Below are positions 1 through 8,661 of a stretch of DNA of 64,000 nt, piece after piece. The first letter of the stretch is position 1. Each line of letters opens with the position of its first letter. Below the pieces are notes generated by a model. That model was not told the origin of the DNA. It saw nothing but the letters and a program-made list of their open reading frames with translations, and did no database searches. Origin of the DNA: Bacteroidales bacterium (GTDB lineage Bacteria > Bacteroidota > Bacteroidia > Bacteroidales > Lentimicrobiaceae); assembly GCA_016709025.1 (NCBI GenBank), contig JADJEQ010000004.1, positions 124,001 to 188,000 on the forward strand, read 5' to 3'. Both the position numbers and the translations under genes were made by a program.

Positions 1-1115
1 ATATAAGCGGGGTGCAGATCGTGGATGTTGCCGTGTTGAATCCCGATGGTTTTAATATGACAGGCTTTAGCGGCATCAAGTATGCAGCGCACCGCAGGGC
101 TGTTCTCATCAATCGAAGTAACACTGAGAAAGTGGTTCCGGCTGAAGAATCTTCGCCAGGCCAGGTTCTTGAACAAATACAACCTGGTAGCCGGATGAAA
201 CTGCCGGATACGTCTCAATATCCAGGCTTCCCGCCCGCTGCCGTATTCCTCTATGAGAGATGAAAGTACGGCCCGGAAATCCTTATCAGCCTTTCTGAAT
301 TCGAGCCACACCGAGGGTGAAAACATAGCTTTCATCAGGATATATTCGCCTGGAATCCTTGACAGGGGCTTCCGGGTGTTCACAAACATCCATTTCATGA
401 AATTGAACGTCCTGCCTTTTTCAAACTTAGGAGTCTCCAGCTCGTCAATAATGGCGAAATCGTCTCCGGCTTTTTCAAAAACGTAGGTCAGGTTATAATT
501 TTCAGGCTTCACCTCCAGCGTTTCAAGATCGAGACAGGGTTGTTTTATTGATCGGTCAAGCAATAAATGCCTGGCTTTTCCAGAATTGAAAGAATGTAGC
601 AAGCCGAGTATAAACCTGATCTTTAAATAGATCACATATTTAACCATCGCGGGGAAATTCCTGCGTTTCGTTGTTCCACTTCCCGGGTAACGACAGGTTA
701 CATTTTCCGGAAGGGCAGTATGAATCTGAAATTCCGGGCCATTGGTAAACCACAGAACATTATCAAAACGCTTTGAAAAATCAATGGCCATTTCTGCCTC
801 ATAGGCCAGGTTGCGGAGCAAAAAATAAATCCTGTACTTATGATATTGCCATAAACTCATCCCGTTTACTGTAAGCCGCTGAAAAAAAGGCACACCATGG
901 TGGTCAATTTCACCAAATGCCAATAAAGCTTTCATCTCTGCGTGGTTGATCAACCGCTTGATTTCAGCATCCTGAACTACCACAGTAACCGGGAAAGGTA
1001 GCCTGACGTTGTTGGTGGTAAACACTTCTGAACCGGGATCCGCCTGAATCATACGCATGATTTCAAGCTGTTCAGCTTTTAAAATCTCCCGGTTGATTAC
1101 AATAGCCGTCGTCAT
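1..1115 (-). CDS. Surface-polysaccharide glycosyltransferase-like protein (3' end cut by window edge)
   Basis: An uninterrupted reverse frame of 371 codons runs from an ATG at 1115 off the left edge. I translated it by hand because no stop lies inside the window. The start begins MTTAIVINREIL and its ATG overlaps the flippase stop by four bases (ATGA), which implies translational coupling. No signal peptide or clear membrane span is visible. Near the truncated end it carries IGIQHGNIHD, a GxQHG signature that I associate with capsule and surface-carbohydrate transferases with a GT-B-like fold. That family assignment is inference. The neighbouring flippase supports a role in building or transferring a lipid-linked surface glycan. 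It could also be a polyol-phosphate transferase or a hypothetical from the same locus. Confidence 0.72.
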   Translation of the reverse strand, partial: MTTAIVINREILKAEQLEIMRMIQADPGSEVFTTNNVRLPFPVTVVVQDAEIKRLINHAEMKALLAFGEIDHHGVPFFQRLTVNGMSLWQYHKYRIYFLLRNLAYEAEMAIDFSKRFDNVLWFTNGPEFQIHTALPENVTCRYPGSGTTKRRNFPAMVKYVIYLKIRFILGLLHSFNSGKARHLLLDRSIKQPCLDLETLEVKPENYNLTYVFEKAGDDFAIIDELETPKFEKGRTFNFMKWMFVNTRKPLSRIPGEYILMKAMFSPSVWLEFRKADKDFRAVLSSLIEEYGSGREAWILRRIRQFHPATRLYLFKNLAWRRFFSRNHFLSVTSIDENSPAVRCILDAAKACHIKTIGIQHGNIHDLHPAY

Positions 1116-2557
1116 ATCCTGTTGATTAATTTAGCAATTTCACGACGATAAAGCAGTACCAGCGATACCAACAAAACCATAACGGAAACAGATGCTGTGA
1201 TGTACTGGTTAAGTCCGAAAAACTCTTTTATGATTTCAAAGAGAATAATGGCGGAAACGCAGATGAGCGGACTGTACATCAGTTTCCAAAGATTCCAGCG
1301 GATCGGGGCTATACGCTGAGCATAGAAGTAGGCACCCAATAACTGAATTATATCCGAAACCATGATGGAAATAACAGCGCCATAGATCAGCAAATGCGGA
1401 ATTAGCAGGAAGTTGAGCAGGACGTTTAGCGATAAAGTAACAAGGTTCAGATAAAGGAAAAACTGGGTTTTCTTTTCATAATAGACTACCAAAGAAAAGA
1501 TAACATATTGTGTCCTGGGGAGATATCTGATAAAAATCAGCGCAATAAATGCCGATGCAAACCTGACATCTGTTTCGTAGAAAAATGTAAGGTAGAGCAT
1601 AACTGGAATGATAGCCAGTGCAATCAGGGCCTGAGACTGAGCCATCAGCATGTTTGACATCGATTTAATCTCCTCTTCACGCAGCTTTATCCCTTCCTTC
1701 ATATACCTGAATATCTCAGGCTGGGTGGCCCCCTGTAAGCCCTGCATAATGATCTGCATACCCATGGCAAAGTTGACAGCGGTAAAATATATTCCCAGAT
1801 CGGATGGAAACTTCTCGAGGAAGTACTTATCGGCAAATGTAAGTCCCCAGGCGAGTAATCCGTACTGAAACAGCGGCCAGGCAAAGCGGTTCATGGAGGA
1901 CATCAGGTTGCGGTTGTAACGGAATCCACACCGGCGGTATGAGTAAATCAATACTCCGGCCGAAACAACACTGCTGCCGATGGCACTGCCATAGACGTAA
2001 CCGAGGAATGACATTTCGAAGTAAAACAGTCCGATCAACTGAAAGCCGGTCCTTACCAAAGCGGTCGCCAGGTTAACAATAATGAACGCTTTAACCCTCT
2101 TTTCATTCCGGTAAAGCGTTGCAGCCGAGATGTTTATTGACCTGTTGATGCCGGTAATGATGGCCGCAAATCCATAAGTACTGAAATCGCGCAATCCTTC
2201 CTGCGAAAAGAGATTTCCAATATAATCGCGGAAAACAAAAGCAAGGATCAATAATAAAAACCCACGAAACAGAATTGAACTGTATACAGACGATACCAGG
2301 TTGTTATACTCTTTCCGGTCGTCATTAACATCGTAAAAAAACCGGGAGATGGCGTTGCCCATCGAAAAAAGAGAGATGGTGAAGGCAAGCGATGTAACCA
2401 TCTCGGCCATCCCGATCTGGGCAAAATCAGCGGCATTCAGGCGGCTGTTTCCCTCTATTACAGGTTGTATCAGTACCTGTATAACAGGAGGTACCGCAGC
2501 AACTGCTGTGTAGATCAAAGATAGTTTAAGATGCTCCTTAACGTTTACGCTCCTCAT
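1112..2557 (-). CDS. Polysaccharide flippase (Wzx/MATE-like, MOP superfamily)
   Basis: A 481-residue integral membrane protein with about 12 to 14 hydrophobic segments over its whole length and short basic loops. This is the size and layout of oligosaccharide flippases of the multidrug/oligosaccharidyl-lipid/polysaccharide superfamily. Such proteins move undecaprenyl-linked repeat units across the inner membrane. The N-terminal half has the usual Bacteroidota pattern (amphipathic start, then a hydrophobic segment around residues 13-30). Its stop overlaps the start of the glycosyltransferase-like gene downstream, so both are probably made from one message. A -7 box for this strand lies at 2575-2582, only about 11 bases before the likely transcript start-to-ATG interval. 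The transported substrate cannot be told from sequence. Confidence 0.88.
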   Translation of the reverse strand: MRSVNVKEHLKLSLIYTAVAAVPPVIQVLIQPVIEGNSRLNAADFAQIGMAEMVTSLAFTISLFSMGNAISRFFYDVNDDRKEYNNLVSSVYSSILFRGFLLLILAFVFRDYIGNLFSQEGLRDFSTYGFAAIITGINRSINISAATLYRNEKRVKAFIIVNLATALVRTGFQLIGLFYFEMSFLGYVYGSAIGSSVVSAGVLIYSYRRCGFRYNRNLMSSMNRFAWPLFQYGLLAWGLTFADKYFLEKFPSDLGIYFTAVNFAMGMQIIMQGLQGATQPEIFRYMKEGIKLREEEIKSMSNMLMAQSQALIALAIIPVMLYLTFFYETDVRFASAFIALIFIRYLPRTQYVIFSLVVYYEKKTQFFLYLNLVTLSLNVLLNFLLIPHLLIYGAVISIMVSDIIQLLGAYFYAQRIAPIRWNLWKLMYSPLICVSAIILFEIIKEFFGLNQYITASVSVMVLLVSLVLLYRREIAKLINRI

Positions 2558-2574
2558 CGGGTGGTAGTAAACAA

Positions 2575-2582
2575 CAAAAATA
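2575..2582 (-). promoter_or_regulatory. Bacteroidota -7 box before the flippase
   Basis: Plus-strand CAAAAATA reads TATTTTTG on the minus strand, which fits TAnnTTTG. It lies 18 bases upstream of the flippase ATG. No strong -33 element was picked out. Confidence 0.4.
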
Positions 2583-2615
2583 GTCTTTCCATGTTTCCGG
2601 TTGAAACCAAAAAGA

Positions 2616-4682
2616 TCAATTTATCGGATTTGAACGCAGTAATGTTACTGCACAAAGTGTGCGATCAGTGAGAGCCGTTCCAAGAAATTCGCACTTATTA
2701 TACTCAAGAACAACAAAATATACGCCTTCCGGACATTCAGAATTCAGGTATCGTCCATCCCAGGCCTCATCTAAATCAGAAGTGGTAAAAAGTATCACAC
2801 CCCACCGGTTTGCAATCGTCATTTTATACTGACTCGTCCCGGAAATCAATGGTTTAAACTCATCGTTATACCCATCGCTGTTAGGTGTAAAAGCATTGGG
2901 AACAACCATGCTGAATTCGCAGCAGGGAACTATCAGAATATCCTCTGAAACATTGCAGTTGTCGGTTGTCGTCGCTTCTAGTGAATACAGGCCCGGCTCT
3001 GTTACCAGAAATGTGCTGTCGGAGCTCCCATTCTGCCAGGTGTAGAATTCAAATCCGGACGACTGAAGCAAAATTTCATCGTCACCACACAACATAGCAT
3101 CCGGGCCAAAGTCAACTTCCGGAACACTATAGACTTTTACATTTGAGGTATCGATTGAAAAACAACCATTTGAATTTGTTTTCCTGACCCAGTAATCCCC
3201 GGGCGAATCCACTGTTATCTGAGATGAACTACTCAGGTTACTCCATGCAAATTGAAAAGAGCCGGCCCCCGCATCGATGGTTGCATTCTCACCCGGACAA
3301 AAGCCAACTGAATCGGGCAAAATAAGTGGAGGATTTCCCCATACCGTTACCGTGATATTGCGTGATAACTGAATGCCGGCCGCCGACATTGTAAATGTAA
3401 CATCATAAACTCCGGGAGCACTAAAAATATGCACAGGGGCAGCAACTGCAGATGTATTGTCAGGGCTCGCCGGATCATCAAAGTTCCACAACATCCAATC
3501 GAGATTTGCCTGAAGATCGGGTGATAACCAGGCATTAAAAGAGGAAGGTGTCATTTCGCAACTATTGGTTGCTTCAATGGACAGTGAAACATCGAAATAT
3601 GATTGAATAAAAGTTGGAAGACCCATAAATGAAGCACCGGTGCCCAGAAAAATGGCTTCATCCACATAATTGCAACCGGTTCCTTCAACATCCGGATTAT
3701 TGATTACACCAAGGTATTTTGTGGAACTGTTTGGCCGGTTATACCTTGCTACATAGATTTTACCATCAGGGCCCAACTGAAGAGCGCCCGGAAGTGCTGA
3801 GTTCAGCGTTGCAATCAGGGTATTGGTCTGATCAGCCAGATGAATCTGATAAATCTGGCTCATATCATAGGATACCGTAGCATACAACAGCTTATTGTCT
3901 TTTGAGAACTCAACGCCATAAGTTGCATCGGGATAGTCAATACTAAAACTATGGGTAACCCGACCGGTTGAATTATTGAATGTACTCACATCTATCCTGC
4001 GATTGTGATAAGATGCCATGGCCAGTTTGCTGCCATCGGGCGAAATCTTCAGATACCCCTGCTCCCCGTTTGTTCCAAGTGATGGGCCCGTATTACTTGT
4101 CACAGATGAACCTGTTACACCATCCTTGGTTACCAGGTAGCTTCTGAAAACATTGTTATCCCTTTCATGAATAACCACCCAGATATCCTGCATGTTGCTG
4201 TGGTTTACAGCGGTAATTTTCTCAGCGGAATTGGTTTGCAGGTAGGTATTTTTTGTAATAACAGAACCCAAACCTCCGGCTTGACTCATATCTACAACAG
4301 AATAAAATAGATCTCCTGCATTATAAACATAGTCAACTGTAAAGACAAGGTATCGTGTTCCGGAAAGAGGCAGGGGTACAATTACCCCCGACTGGGTTGA
4401 GGAGGGATGTCCTCCAAGTCCGGAACCATTCGACATAACAGAATGATTTTTATTATAAACCGTCATTCCGTCAGTATAAAAGAGCAGGTTGCCGTTAAAA
4501 TCTGAAATAGAGGATACCCCTTCAAATGTGTTTAAAGCGCCATCTTCAAGTACCTGCGGACTTCCGGAGTTAAAATCGAGACCACTGTTTTTTCCATAAT
4601 ACCAGACATTGGCCTGTTTTTGACCAAATGAGATAAGGGTAATAAATAAAAAAATAAAAACATAACAGTTCTTTAATTTCAT
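2616..4682 (-). CDS. T9SS type B (gliding motility-associated) cargo with beta-propeller and PKD domain
   Basis: A 688-residue secreted protein. Residues 1-20 form a Sec signal peptide ending in SFGQ. Roughly residues 25-370 look like a degenerate beta-propeller with repeated GPDGKIYVA- and SPDGSKLAM-type strands. A PKD-like domain follows near 380-455, then Ig-like stretches. The C terminus carries the CHU_C / gliding motility-associated domain, recognisable from VPNAFTPNSDGYND and the later NRWG and W(D/N)G elements. That domain is known to route proteins through T9SS to the cell surface. The last about 20 residues run slightly beyond the usual end of the domain. The protein's own job is unknown; adhesion or surface-coat functions are common in this architecture. 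A -7 box lies at 4709-4716. Confidence 0.85.
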   Translation of the reverse strand: MKLKNCYVFIFLFITLISFGQKQANVWYYGKNSGLDFNSGSPQVLEDGALNTFEGVSSISDFNGNLLFYTDGMTVYNKNHSVMSNGSGLGGHPSSTQSGVIVPLPLSGTRYLVFTVDYVYNAGDLFYSVVDMSQAGGLGSVITKNTYLQTNSAEKITAVNHSNMQDIWVVIHERDNNVFRSYLVTKDGVTGSSVTSNTGPSLGTNGEQGYLKISPDGSKLAMASYHNRRIDVSTFNNSTGRVTHSFSIDYPDATYGVEFSKDNKLLYATVSYDMSQIYQIHLADQTNTLIATLNSALPGALQLGPDGKIYVARYNRPNSSTKYLGVINNPDVEGTGCNYVDEAIFLGTGASFMGLPTFIQSYFDVSLSIEATNSCEMTPSSFNAWLSPDLQANLDWMLWNFDDPASPDNTSAVAAPVHIFSAPGVYDVTFTMSAAGIQLSRNITVTVWGNPPLILPDSVGFCPGENATIDAGAGSFQFAWSNLSSSSQITVDSPGDYWVRKTNSNGCFSIDTSNVKVYSVPEVDFGPDAMLCGDDEILLQSSGFEFYTWQNGSSDSTFLVTEPGLYSLEATTTDNCNVSEDILIVPCCEFSMVVPNAFTPNSDGYNDEFKPLISGTSQYKMTIANRWGVILFTTSDLDEAWDGRYLNSECPEGVYFVVLEYNKCEFLGTALTDRTLCAVTLLRSNPIN

Positions 4683-4708
4683 AAGGATTCCTTACATAAA
4701 TAATGGTT

Positions 4709-4716
4709 CAAATGTA
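4709..4716 (-). promoter_or_regulatory. Bacteroidota -7 box before the gliding-type cargo gene
   Basis: CAAATGTA on the plus strand is TACATTTG on the minus strand. It sits 27 bases before the ATG at 4682, a normal distance for a short leader. Confidence 0.45.
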
Positions 4717-4780
4717 ATTCAAAAAAAACAACTTAATTATGGATCAACTGTAAAGAATCATTTAAAATTTAGTTTTAAGA

Positions 4781-4983
4781 GACTGTTTAAATTTTTGATT
4801 CATTTTCAATTGGACCATCCTACAAGGGGTAAAATAAAAAAAAGCAAAACTCAGGGGTAAAATCCTGAAAAATTTATGATAAACCTACAAATCTTTCAGG
4901 ATTTAGCCATTGTCTGTGATATATTATTCTATACCTGCCCTAAAGGGCTGGCTATTCATAGAGTTAAAAATATTTAAACAGTC
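4781..4983. repeat. Dispersed element with 12-bp inverted ends (copy A)
   Basis: A 203-bp AT-rich segment begins GACTGTTTAAAT and ends ATTTAAACAGTC, a perfect 12-bp inverted pair. Inside the right end is a CCCTAAAGGGC palindrome. Related ends recur at 45991-46052 and 59028-59074. No ORF of note lies inside, so this is a MITE-like or REP-like element rather than an autonomous insertion sequence. It fills most of the 372-bp gap between the T9SS cargo and YihY genes. Confidence 0.6.
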
Positions 4984-5055
4984 ACTGAACCTATTGTAAT
5001 TCATTTAAACGCAAACTATAAAATACTTCACTATTTGATAAACCTGCTTTGTTTA

Positions 5056-6024
5056 TTAACGTGAATCAAGCGTTTTATTTCTTCGTGCGGCTGAAATACT
5101 AGCATTTAGTTCGAACCCAAGTAAGACTATAATTGAATTAAAATAAATCCACATCATAAAAACGATCAGGGTCCCGATAGAACCATAGAGTGTATTGTAT
5201 TTCGAAAAGTTATTTACATAATAATTGAACCCAACAGAAGCTGCGATAAACAGCAGGGTGGTCATGGTTGAACCTGCCGAAATAAACTTGAACCGCTGCT
5301 TTCCACTGGGAGCTACGTAATAGAGAAAAGAGAATGTAAGGAACAGCAGTGCAAGGGTGATAATCCATTTACCAGCACTGAGCATAAAAATTGTGAGGCC
5401 ATCGGTCAGCAGGTTATGTGCCTGAAGCCAGTTAATTGCTACGGGGCCAAAAGTAATCAGTGTAATGGCTAAGACAACCAGAAATGATAAAATCAAAACA
5501 AGTGCAACTGAAATCATCCGTTGCTTGAATACTGACCGGGAATCTATGGCATGGTATGTATGGTTGAATGCTTCTATCAGGCTATTGATGCTGTTGGTGG
5601 CAAAATACATTGCCAGAAGAAACCCGACAGAAAGCAGGTTTCCACGCGGGCGTTTTACGATATCAAAAAGTGTTTCTTCAACCGCTGCGAATATCTGCTG
5701 AGGAATAAGATCTTCCAGCAAATTCAGAAGGCTATCCTGAAAGTCTGCTATGGGAATGTAAGGAATCAGAGTAAAAAAGAAGATAATGGCCGGGAAGATC
5801 GCCAGAAAGGTATTAAACGACAAAGCAGCAGCCCGGTTGGTGATGGCTCCCTTCTGAATGCCTTTGATGAAAAATTCAGCAACATTGTATAGCGGAGCTC
5901 CGTCGAACCCGGGTAAAACCAGGCGTTTTGACCATATCAATATCTTCCTGACAGTTCGCGTCAATAAAAAGTCCTGCAGAAGCCGATGAAAGAATGCAAG
6001 AATCCGCTCCCTTATTTTCTTCAT
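5056..6024 (-). CDS. YihY/BrkB family inner-membrane protein
   Basis: A 322-residue polytopic protein of the YihY (UPF0761/BrkB) family, formerly misnamed ribonuclease BN. Diagnostic stretches include GAITNRAAALSFNTFLAIFP near the first membrane span and a C-terminal YGSIGTLIVFMMWIY segment. About six membrane helices are visible. The family's role is not settled; transport or envelope functions have been suggested. The gene starts 10 bases after nadC and is probably the last gene of the DUF4783-nadC-yihY operon. The basic N-terminal about 30 residues are cytoplasmic. Confidence 0.9.
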   Translation of the reverse strand: MKKIRERILAFFHRLLQDFLLTRTVRKILIWSKRLVLPGFDGAPLYNVAEFFIKGIQKGAITNRAAALSFNTFLAIFPAIIFFFTLIPYIPIADFQDSLLNLLEDLIPQQIFAAVEETLFDIVKRPRGNLLSVGFLLAMYFATNSINSLIEAFNHTYHAIDSRSVFKQRMISVALVLILSFLVVLAITLITFGPVAINWLQAHNLLTDGLTIFMLSAGKWIITLALLFLTFSFLYYVAPSGKQRFKFISAGSTMTTLLFIAASVGFNYYVNNFSKYNTLYGSIGTLIVFMMWIYFNSIIVLLGFELNASISAARRNKTLDSR

Positions 6025-6034
6025 CTTAAAGATA

Positions 6035-6868
6035 TTAAAATGCTTTCAGGCTCAGATCGAGACTCCTGATGTGATGGGTAAGCGCTCCGACTGAGATAAA
6101 ATCGACTCCGGTTTCTGCATAGGTCCGGATGGTTTCGAGGGTAATGCCACCAGAAGCTTCGGTTTCAAATCTTCCACCGATTCTATCGATTGCTATTTTC
6201 AAATCGGCAGGCGTAAAATTGTCGAGCATAATCCTTTGAACTCCGCCTGTTTCAATAACCAGATCCAGTTCATCAAAATTTCTGACTTCGATTTCAATTT
6301 TCAGGTCCCTGCCTGTATCCCGAAGATACGAATTGGCAGCCTGAATGGCTTTAACGATACCTCCTGCAAAATCAACATGGTTATCCTTGATGAGGATCAT
6401 ATCATAAAGTCCGAAACGGTGATTGGAACCACCTCCGTGCAAAACAGCCAGCTTTTCAATTTCACGAAGCAATGGGGTGGTTTTACGGGTATCAAGCACC
6501 CTGGTTTTCAGACCGGAAAGCTCTTTAACATAAAGCGAAGTGCTGGTGGCAATTCCACTCATCCGTTGCATAAAATTCAATACCAGGCGCTCAGCCATCA
6601 GTATAGAGGCTGAAGGACCTTCAACAGTAAATGCAATGTTTCCGGGTACAATACTTTCACCGTCTTTCAATAAATCGTGCATCGAAATGCGCTTATCAAG
6701 CCGGTAAAAAATCTTCCGCGCAAGTTCCATCCCCGACAAAACGCCCTCCTGTTTTACCAGAAGCCGGGCTTTTCCGTGTGCTGAACCGGGTATGGTTGAC
6801 AAGGAGGTATGGTCACCATCGCCAATATCTTCAGCAAGGGCTTTGTCAATAATCTCATCAATAGTCAT
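6035..6868 (-). CDS. nadC: Nicotinate-nucleotide pyrophosphorylase (carboxylating), quinolinate phosphoribosyltransferase
   Basis: This cytosolic enzyme converts quinolinate and PRPP to nicotinate mononucleotide, CO2 and pyrophosphate in de novo NAD synthesis. The 277-residue length is normal for the family. Visible motifs are DTRKTTP at 126-132, GGGSNHR at 145-151 and IKDNH at 160-164, all parts of the conserved active site. It sits 21 bases after the DUF4783 gene and 10 bases before yihY in one minus-strand operon. nadA and nadB are not in the window. Nothing is odd about the sequence, so the assignment is secure. Confidence 0.97.
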   Translation of the reverse strand: MTIDEIIDKALAEDIGDGDHTSLSTIPGSAHGKARLLVKQEGVLSGMELARKIFYRLDKRISMHDLLKDGESIVPGNIAFTVEGPSASILMAERLVLNFMQRMSGIATSTSLYVKELSGLKTRVLDTRKTTPLLREIEKLAVLHGGGSNHRFGLYDMILIKDNHVDFAGGIVKAIQAANSYLRDTGRDLKIEIEVRNFDELDLVIETGGVQRIMLDNFTPADLKIAIDRIGGRFETEASGGITLETIRTYAETGVDFISVGALTHHIRSLDLSLKAF

Positions 6869-6889
6869 TAAACCAAAATGTTAGGATTT

Positions 6890-7306
6890 TCAATCTTCAT
6901 CCGACTCAAACTTAAGCTGATGAATTAACGGCTGTCCGGAAATTACCTTCAATAAAAGATAGGTTCTGAAATCATTCGGCCCGCTTTTATAAGAGCCGAT
7001 TGCATATTGTGATCCGTCGTTGGATTTGCCCTGATGACTGAGTGTAAAGGATGATGGAGGATATTTCTGAAAAAAACTTTTAACAATCATTTCAGCCTGA
7101 GCCTTGCTGTATGTTCCCTCGTTGCCTGGAGTCGTAAGGTCGATCGGGTTGTTGAAATAAACACTCAGATCTTTTGCGTTGGCCGAGCGGAGGGCAGCAG
7201 AAATTTTCGGATTCAGATCATTCTGGGCTTGTACTGAAAAGCAAGCCATGATGGATAGAAGAACCATCATTATATGTAACAGACCTGATTGAGCTGATTT
7301 TTTCAT
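6890..7306 (-). CDS. DUF4783 secreted protein
   Basis: A 138-residue protein with a signal peptide (cleavage likely after SVQAQ, near residue 28). The mature part contains the LSVYFNNPIDLTTPGNEGTYSKAQAE and FxxKYPPSSFTLSHQG pattern typical of DUF4783. This is a small SnoaL/NTF2-like family found next to nadC and rlmH in many Bacteroidota. It is probably periplasmic. No catalytic residues can be assigned. It is the first gene of the minus-strand operon with nadC and yihY, and diverges from rlmH. Confidence 0.85.
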   Translation of the reverse strand: MKKSAQSGLLHIMMVLLSIMACFSVQAQNDLNPKISAALRSANAKDLSVYFNNPIDLTTPGNEGTYSKAQAEMIVKSFFQKYPPSSFTLSHQGKSNDGSQYAIGSYKSGPNDFRTYLLLKVISGQPLIHQLKFESDED

Positions 7307-7520
7307 TGATTATATGAATTATTTGGATTGACAATTGCAGTCAATACGATAATTAACCGGGATAAATTTTAGCCTGCTTTATCGCTGATTTGTAATCTAT
7401 TTCAAAAACATTGCAGGTTTATAAAAAATATCAAAAACCGAACCAAATATACTAATTAAAATGCCTGATGTTGTTTTAAGCCCAAAAAATAACAAACAAA
7501 GCATGTAAACCGGAAAACGG

Positions 7521-7528
7521 TAACTTTG
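7521..7528 (+). promoter_or_regulatory. Bacteroidota -7 box for rlmH-rdgB
   Basis: TAACTTTG fits TAnnTTTG. It overlaps the upstream in-frame TTG at 7526, so transcription would start near 7535 and the true translation start should be the ATG at 7544. Confidence 0.6.
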
Positions 7529-7543
7529 CATTTTAACATTGTC

Positions 7544-8017
7544 ATGAAAATCACCTTGCTTGTTGTCGGAAAGACTGAAGAGGAATACCTGATCAAGGGG
7601 ATTGGGATTTACAAATCCAGGCTGGAACACTACATAAAATTCAACATCGTTGAATTGCTGCCTCCCCGAAATTTCAGGGTATTGAATCCTCAGCAACTAA
7701 AGGAGGCGGAAGGTAAATTACTTCTCAGATACTTCAATGATTCCGACCAGGTCGTGTTGCTTGATGAGCATGGGAAACTGCCTGATTCAGTTGAATTCTC
7801 CGGTTTACTCCAAAAATACATGAACTCCGGTACCAAACACCTGATGTTTGTGGTTGGCGGGGCATTCGGATTTTCAGATGAAGTGTACCAGGCTGCCGGA
7901 AGTAAACTGTCGCTCTCACCCATGACCTTTTCCCATCAGATGGTAAGGCTATTCTTCACCGAGCAACTTTACAGGGCATTCACAATCCTGAAAAACGAAC
8001 CTTATCACAATAACTGA
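7544..8017 (+). CDS. rlmH: 23S rRNA (pseudouridine-1915-N3)-methyltransferase
   Basis: A SPOUT-class methyltransferase of 157 residues that methylates pseudouridine 1915 in helix 69 of 23S rRNA using S-adenosylmethionine. Length matches the family. The SAM-binding trefoil knot is seen as MFVVGGAFGFS and the C-terminal LSLSPMTFSHQMVRLFFTEQLYRA region. The C terminus ends in EPYHNN, close to the family YHK/YHH ending. I chose the ATG at 7544 (MKITLLVVGKT) over an upstream TTG at 7526, because a -7 box overlaps that TTG. rdgB follows 17 bases later, presumably on the same message. Confidence 0.95.
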   Translation: MKITLLVVGKTEEEYLIKGIGIYKSRLEHYIKFNIVELLPPRNFRVLNPQQLKEAEGKLLLRYFNDSDQVVLLDEHGKLPDSVEFSGLLQKYMNSGTKHLMFVVGGAFGFSDEVYQAAGSKLSLSPMTFSHQMVRLFFTEQLYRAFTILKNEPYHNN

Positions 8018-8034
8018 ATTAAAATTCAAAACGA

Positions 8035-8616
8035 ATGAAGGCAATCGTATTCGCAACCAACAATAAGCATAAGATTTCCGAAATACAAGCCATCCTGGGT
8101 GATCAGTTTTCAATAATCCCGCTATCAGAAATAGGCTGTACCGAAGATATTCCAGAAACCAGCCTTACCATTGAGGGCAATGCCATGCAAAAAGCAACCT
8201 ATGTAAACGAAAAATATAAGGTTGATTGCTTTGCAGATGACACAGGACTGGAAGTAGAAGCACTAGATGGACAACCCGGCGTAAAATCTGCCAGGTATGC
8301 CGGCCCCGGTCATGATTTTGATGCAAACGTTACCAAACTTCTCAGAGAGTTGAATGGGCAATTGAGTCGCAGGGCCAGATTTAAAACAGTAATTTCTCTG
8401 ATTACCAGCGATAATGAAATGCTGTTTGAAGGCATTATCAATGGAATTATTACTGCTGAAAGACGCGGAAATGAAGGATTTGGCTATGATCCCGTATTTA
8501 TTCCCGATGGTTACGACAAAACCTTCGCAGAAATGCCGGCTGAACTTAAAAATTCAATCAGCCACCGAGCCATTGCCACCCGCAAACTCATAAAGTTCCT
8601 GAAAGAGAACTACTAA
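8035..8616 (+). CDS. rdgB: Non-canonical purine NTP pyrophosphatase (RdgB/HAM1)
   Basis: This enzyme hydrolyses dITP, ITP and XTP to the monophosphates and so keeps deaminated purines out of nucleic acids. Its 193 residues fit the family. The sequence shows TNNKHK at 8-13, the metal/substrate segment FADDTGLEVEALDG, GVKSARYAG, GFGYDPVF and a C-terminal SHRAIA. It lies directly after rlmH and ends in a strong bidirectional terminator. Confidence 0.96.
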   Translation: MKAIVFATNNKHKISEIQAILGDQFSIIPLSEIGCTEDIPETSLTIEGNAMQKATYVNEKYKVDCFADDTGLEVEALDGQPGVKSARYAGPGHDFDANVTKLLRELNGQLSRRARFKTVISLITSDNEMLFEGIINGIITAERRGNEGFGYDPVFIPDGYDKTFAEMPAELKNSISHRAIATRKLIKFLKENY

Positions 8617-8644
8617 AAAAAGGCCGGCAAAAGCCGGCCTTTTT
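8617..8644. terminator. Bidirectional intrinsic terminator
   Basis: AAAAAGGCCGGC-AAAA-GCCGGCCTTTTT forms a perfect 12-bp stem with A and T tails on each side. It separates the convergent rdgB and the PQQ-like propeller gene. Confidence 0.92.
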
Positions 8645-8661
8645 AATTCGAAATAAAAACT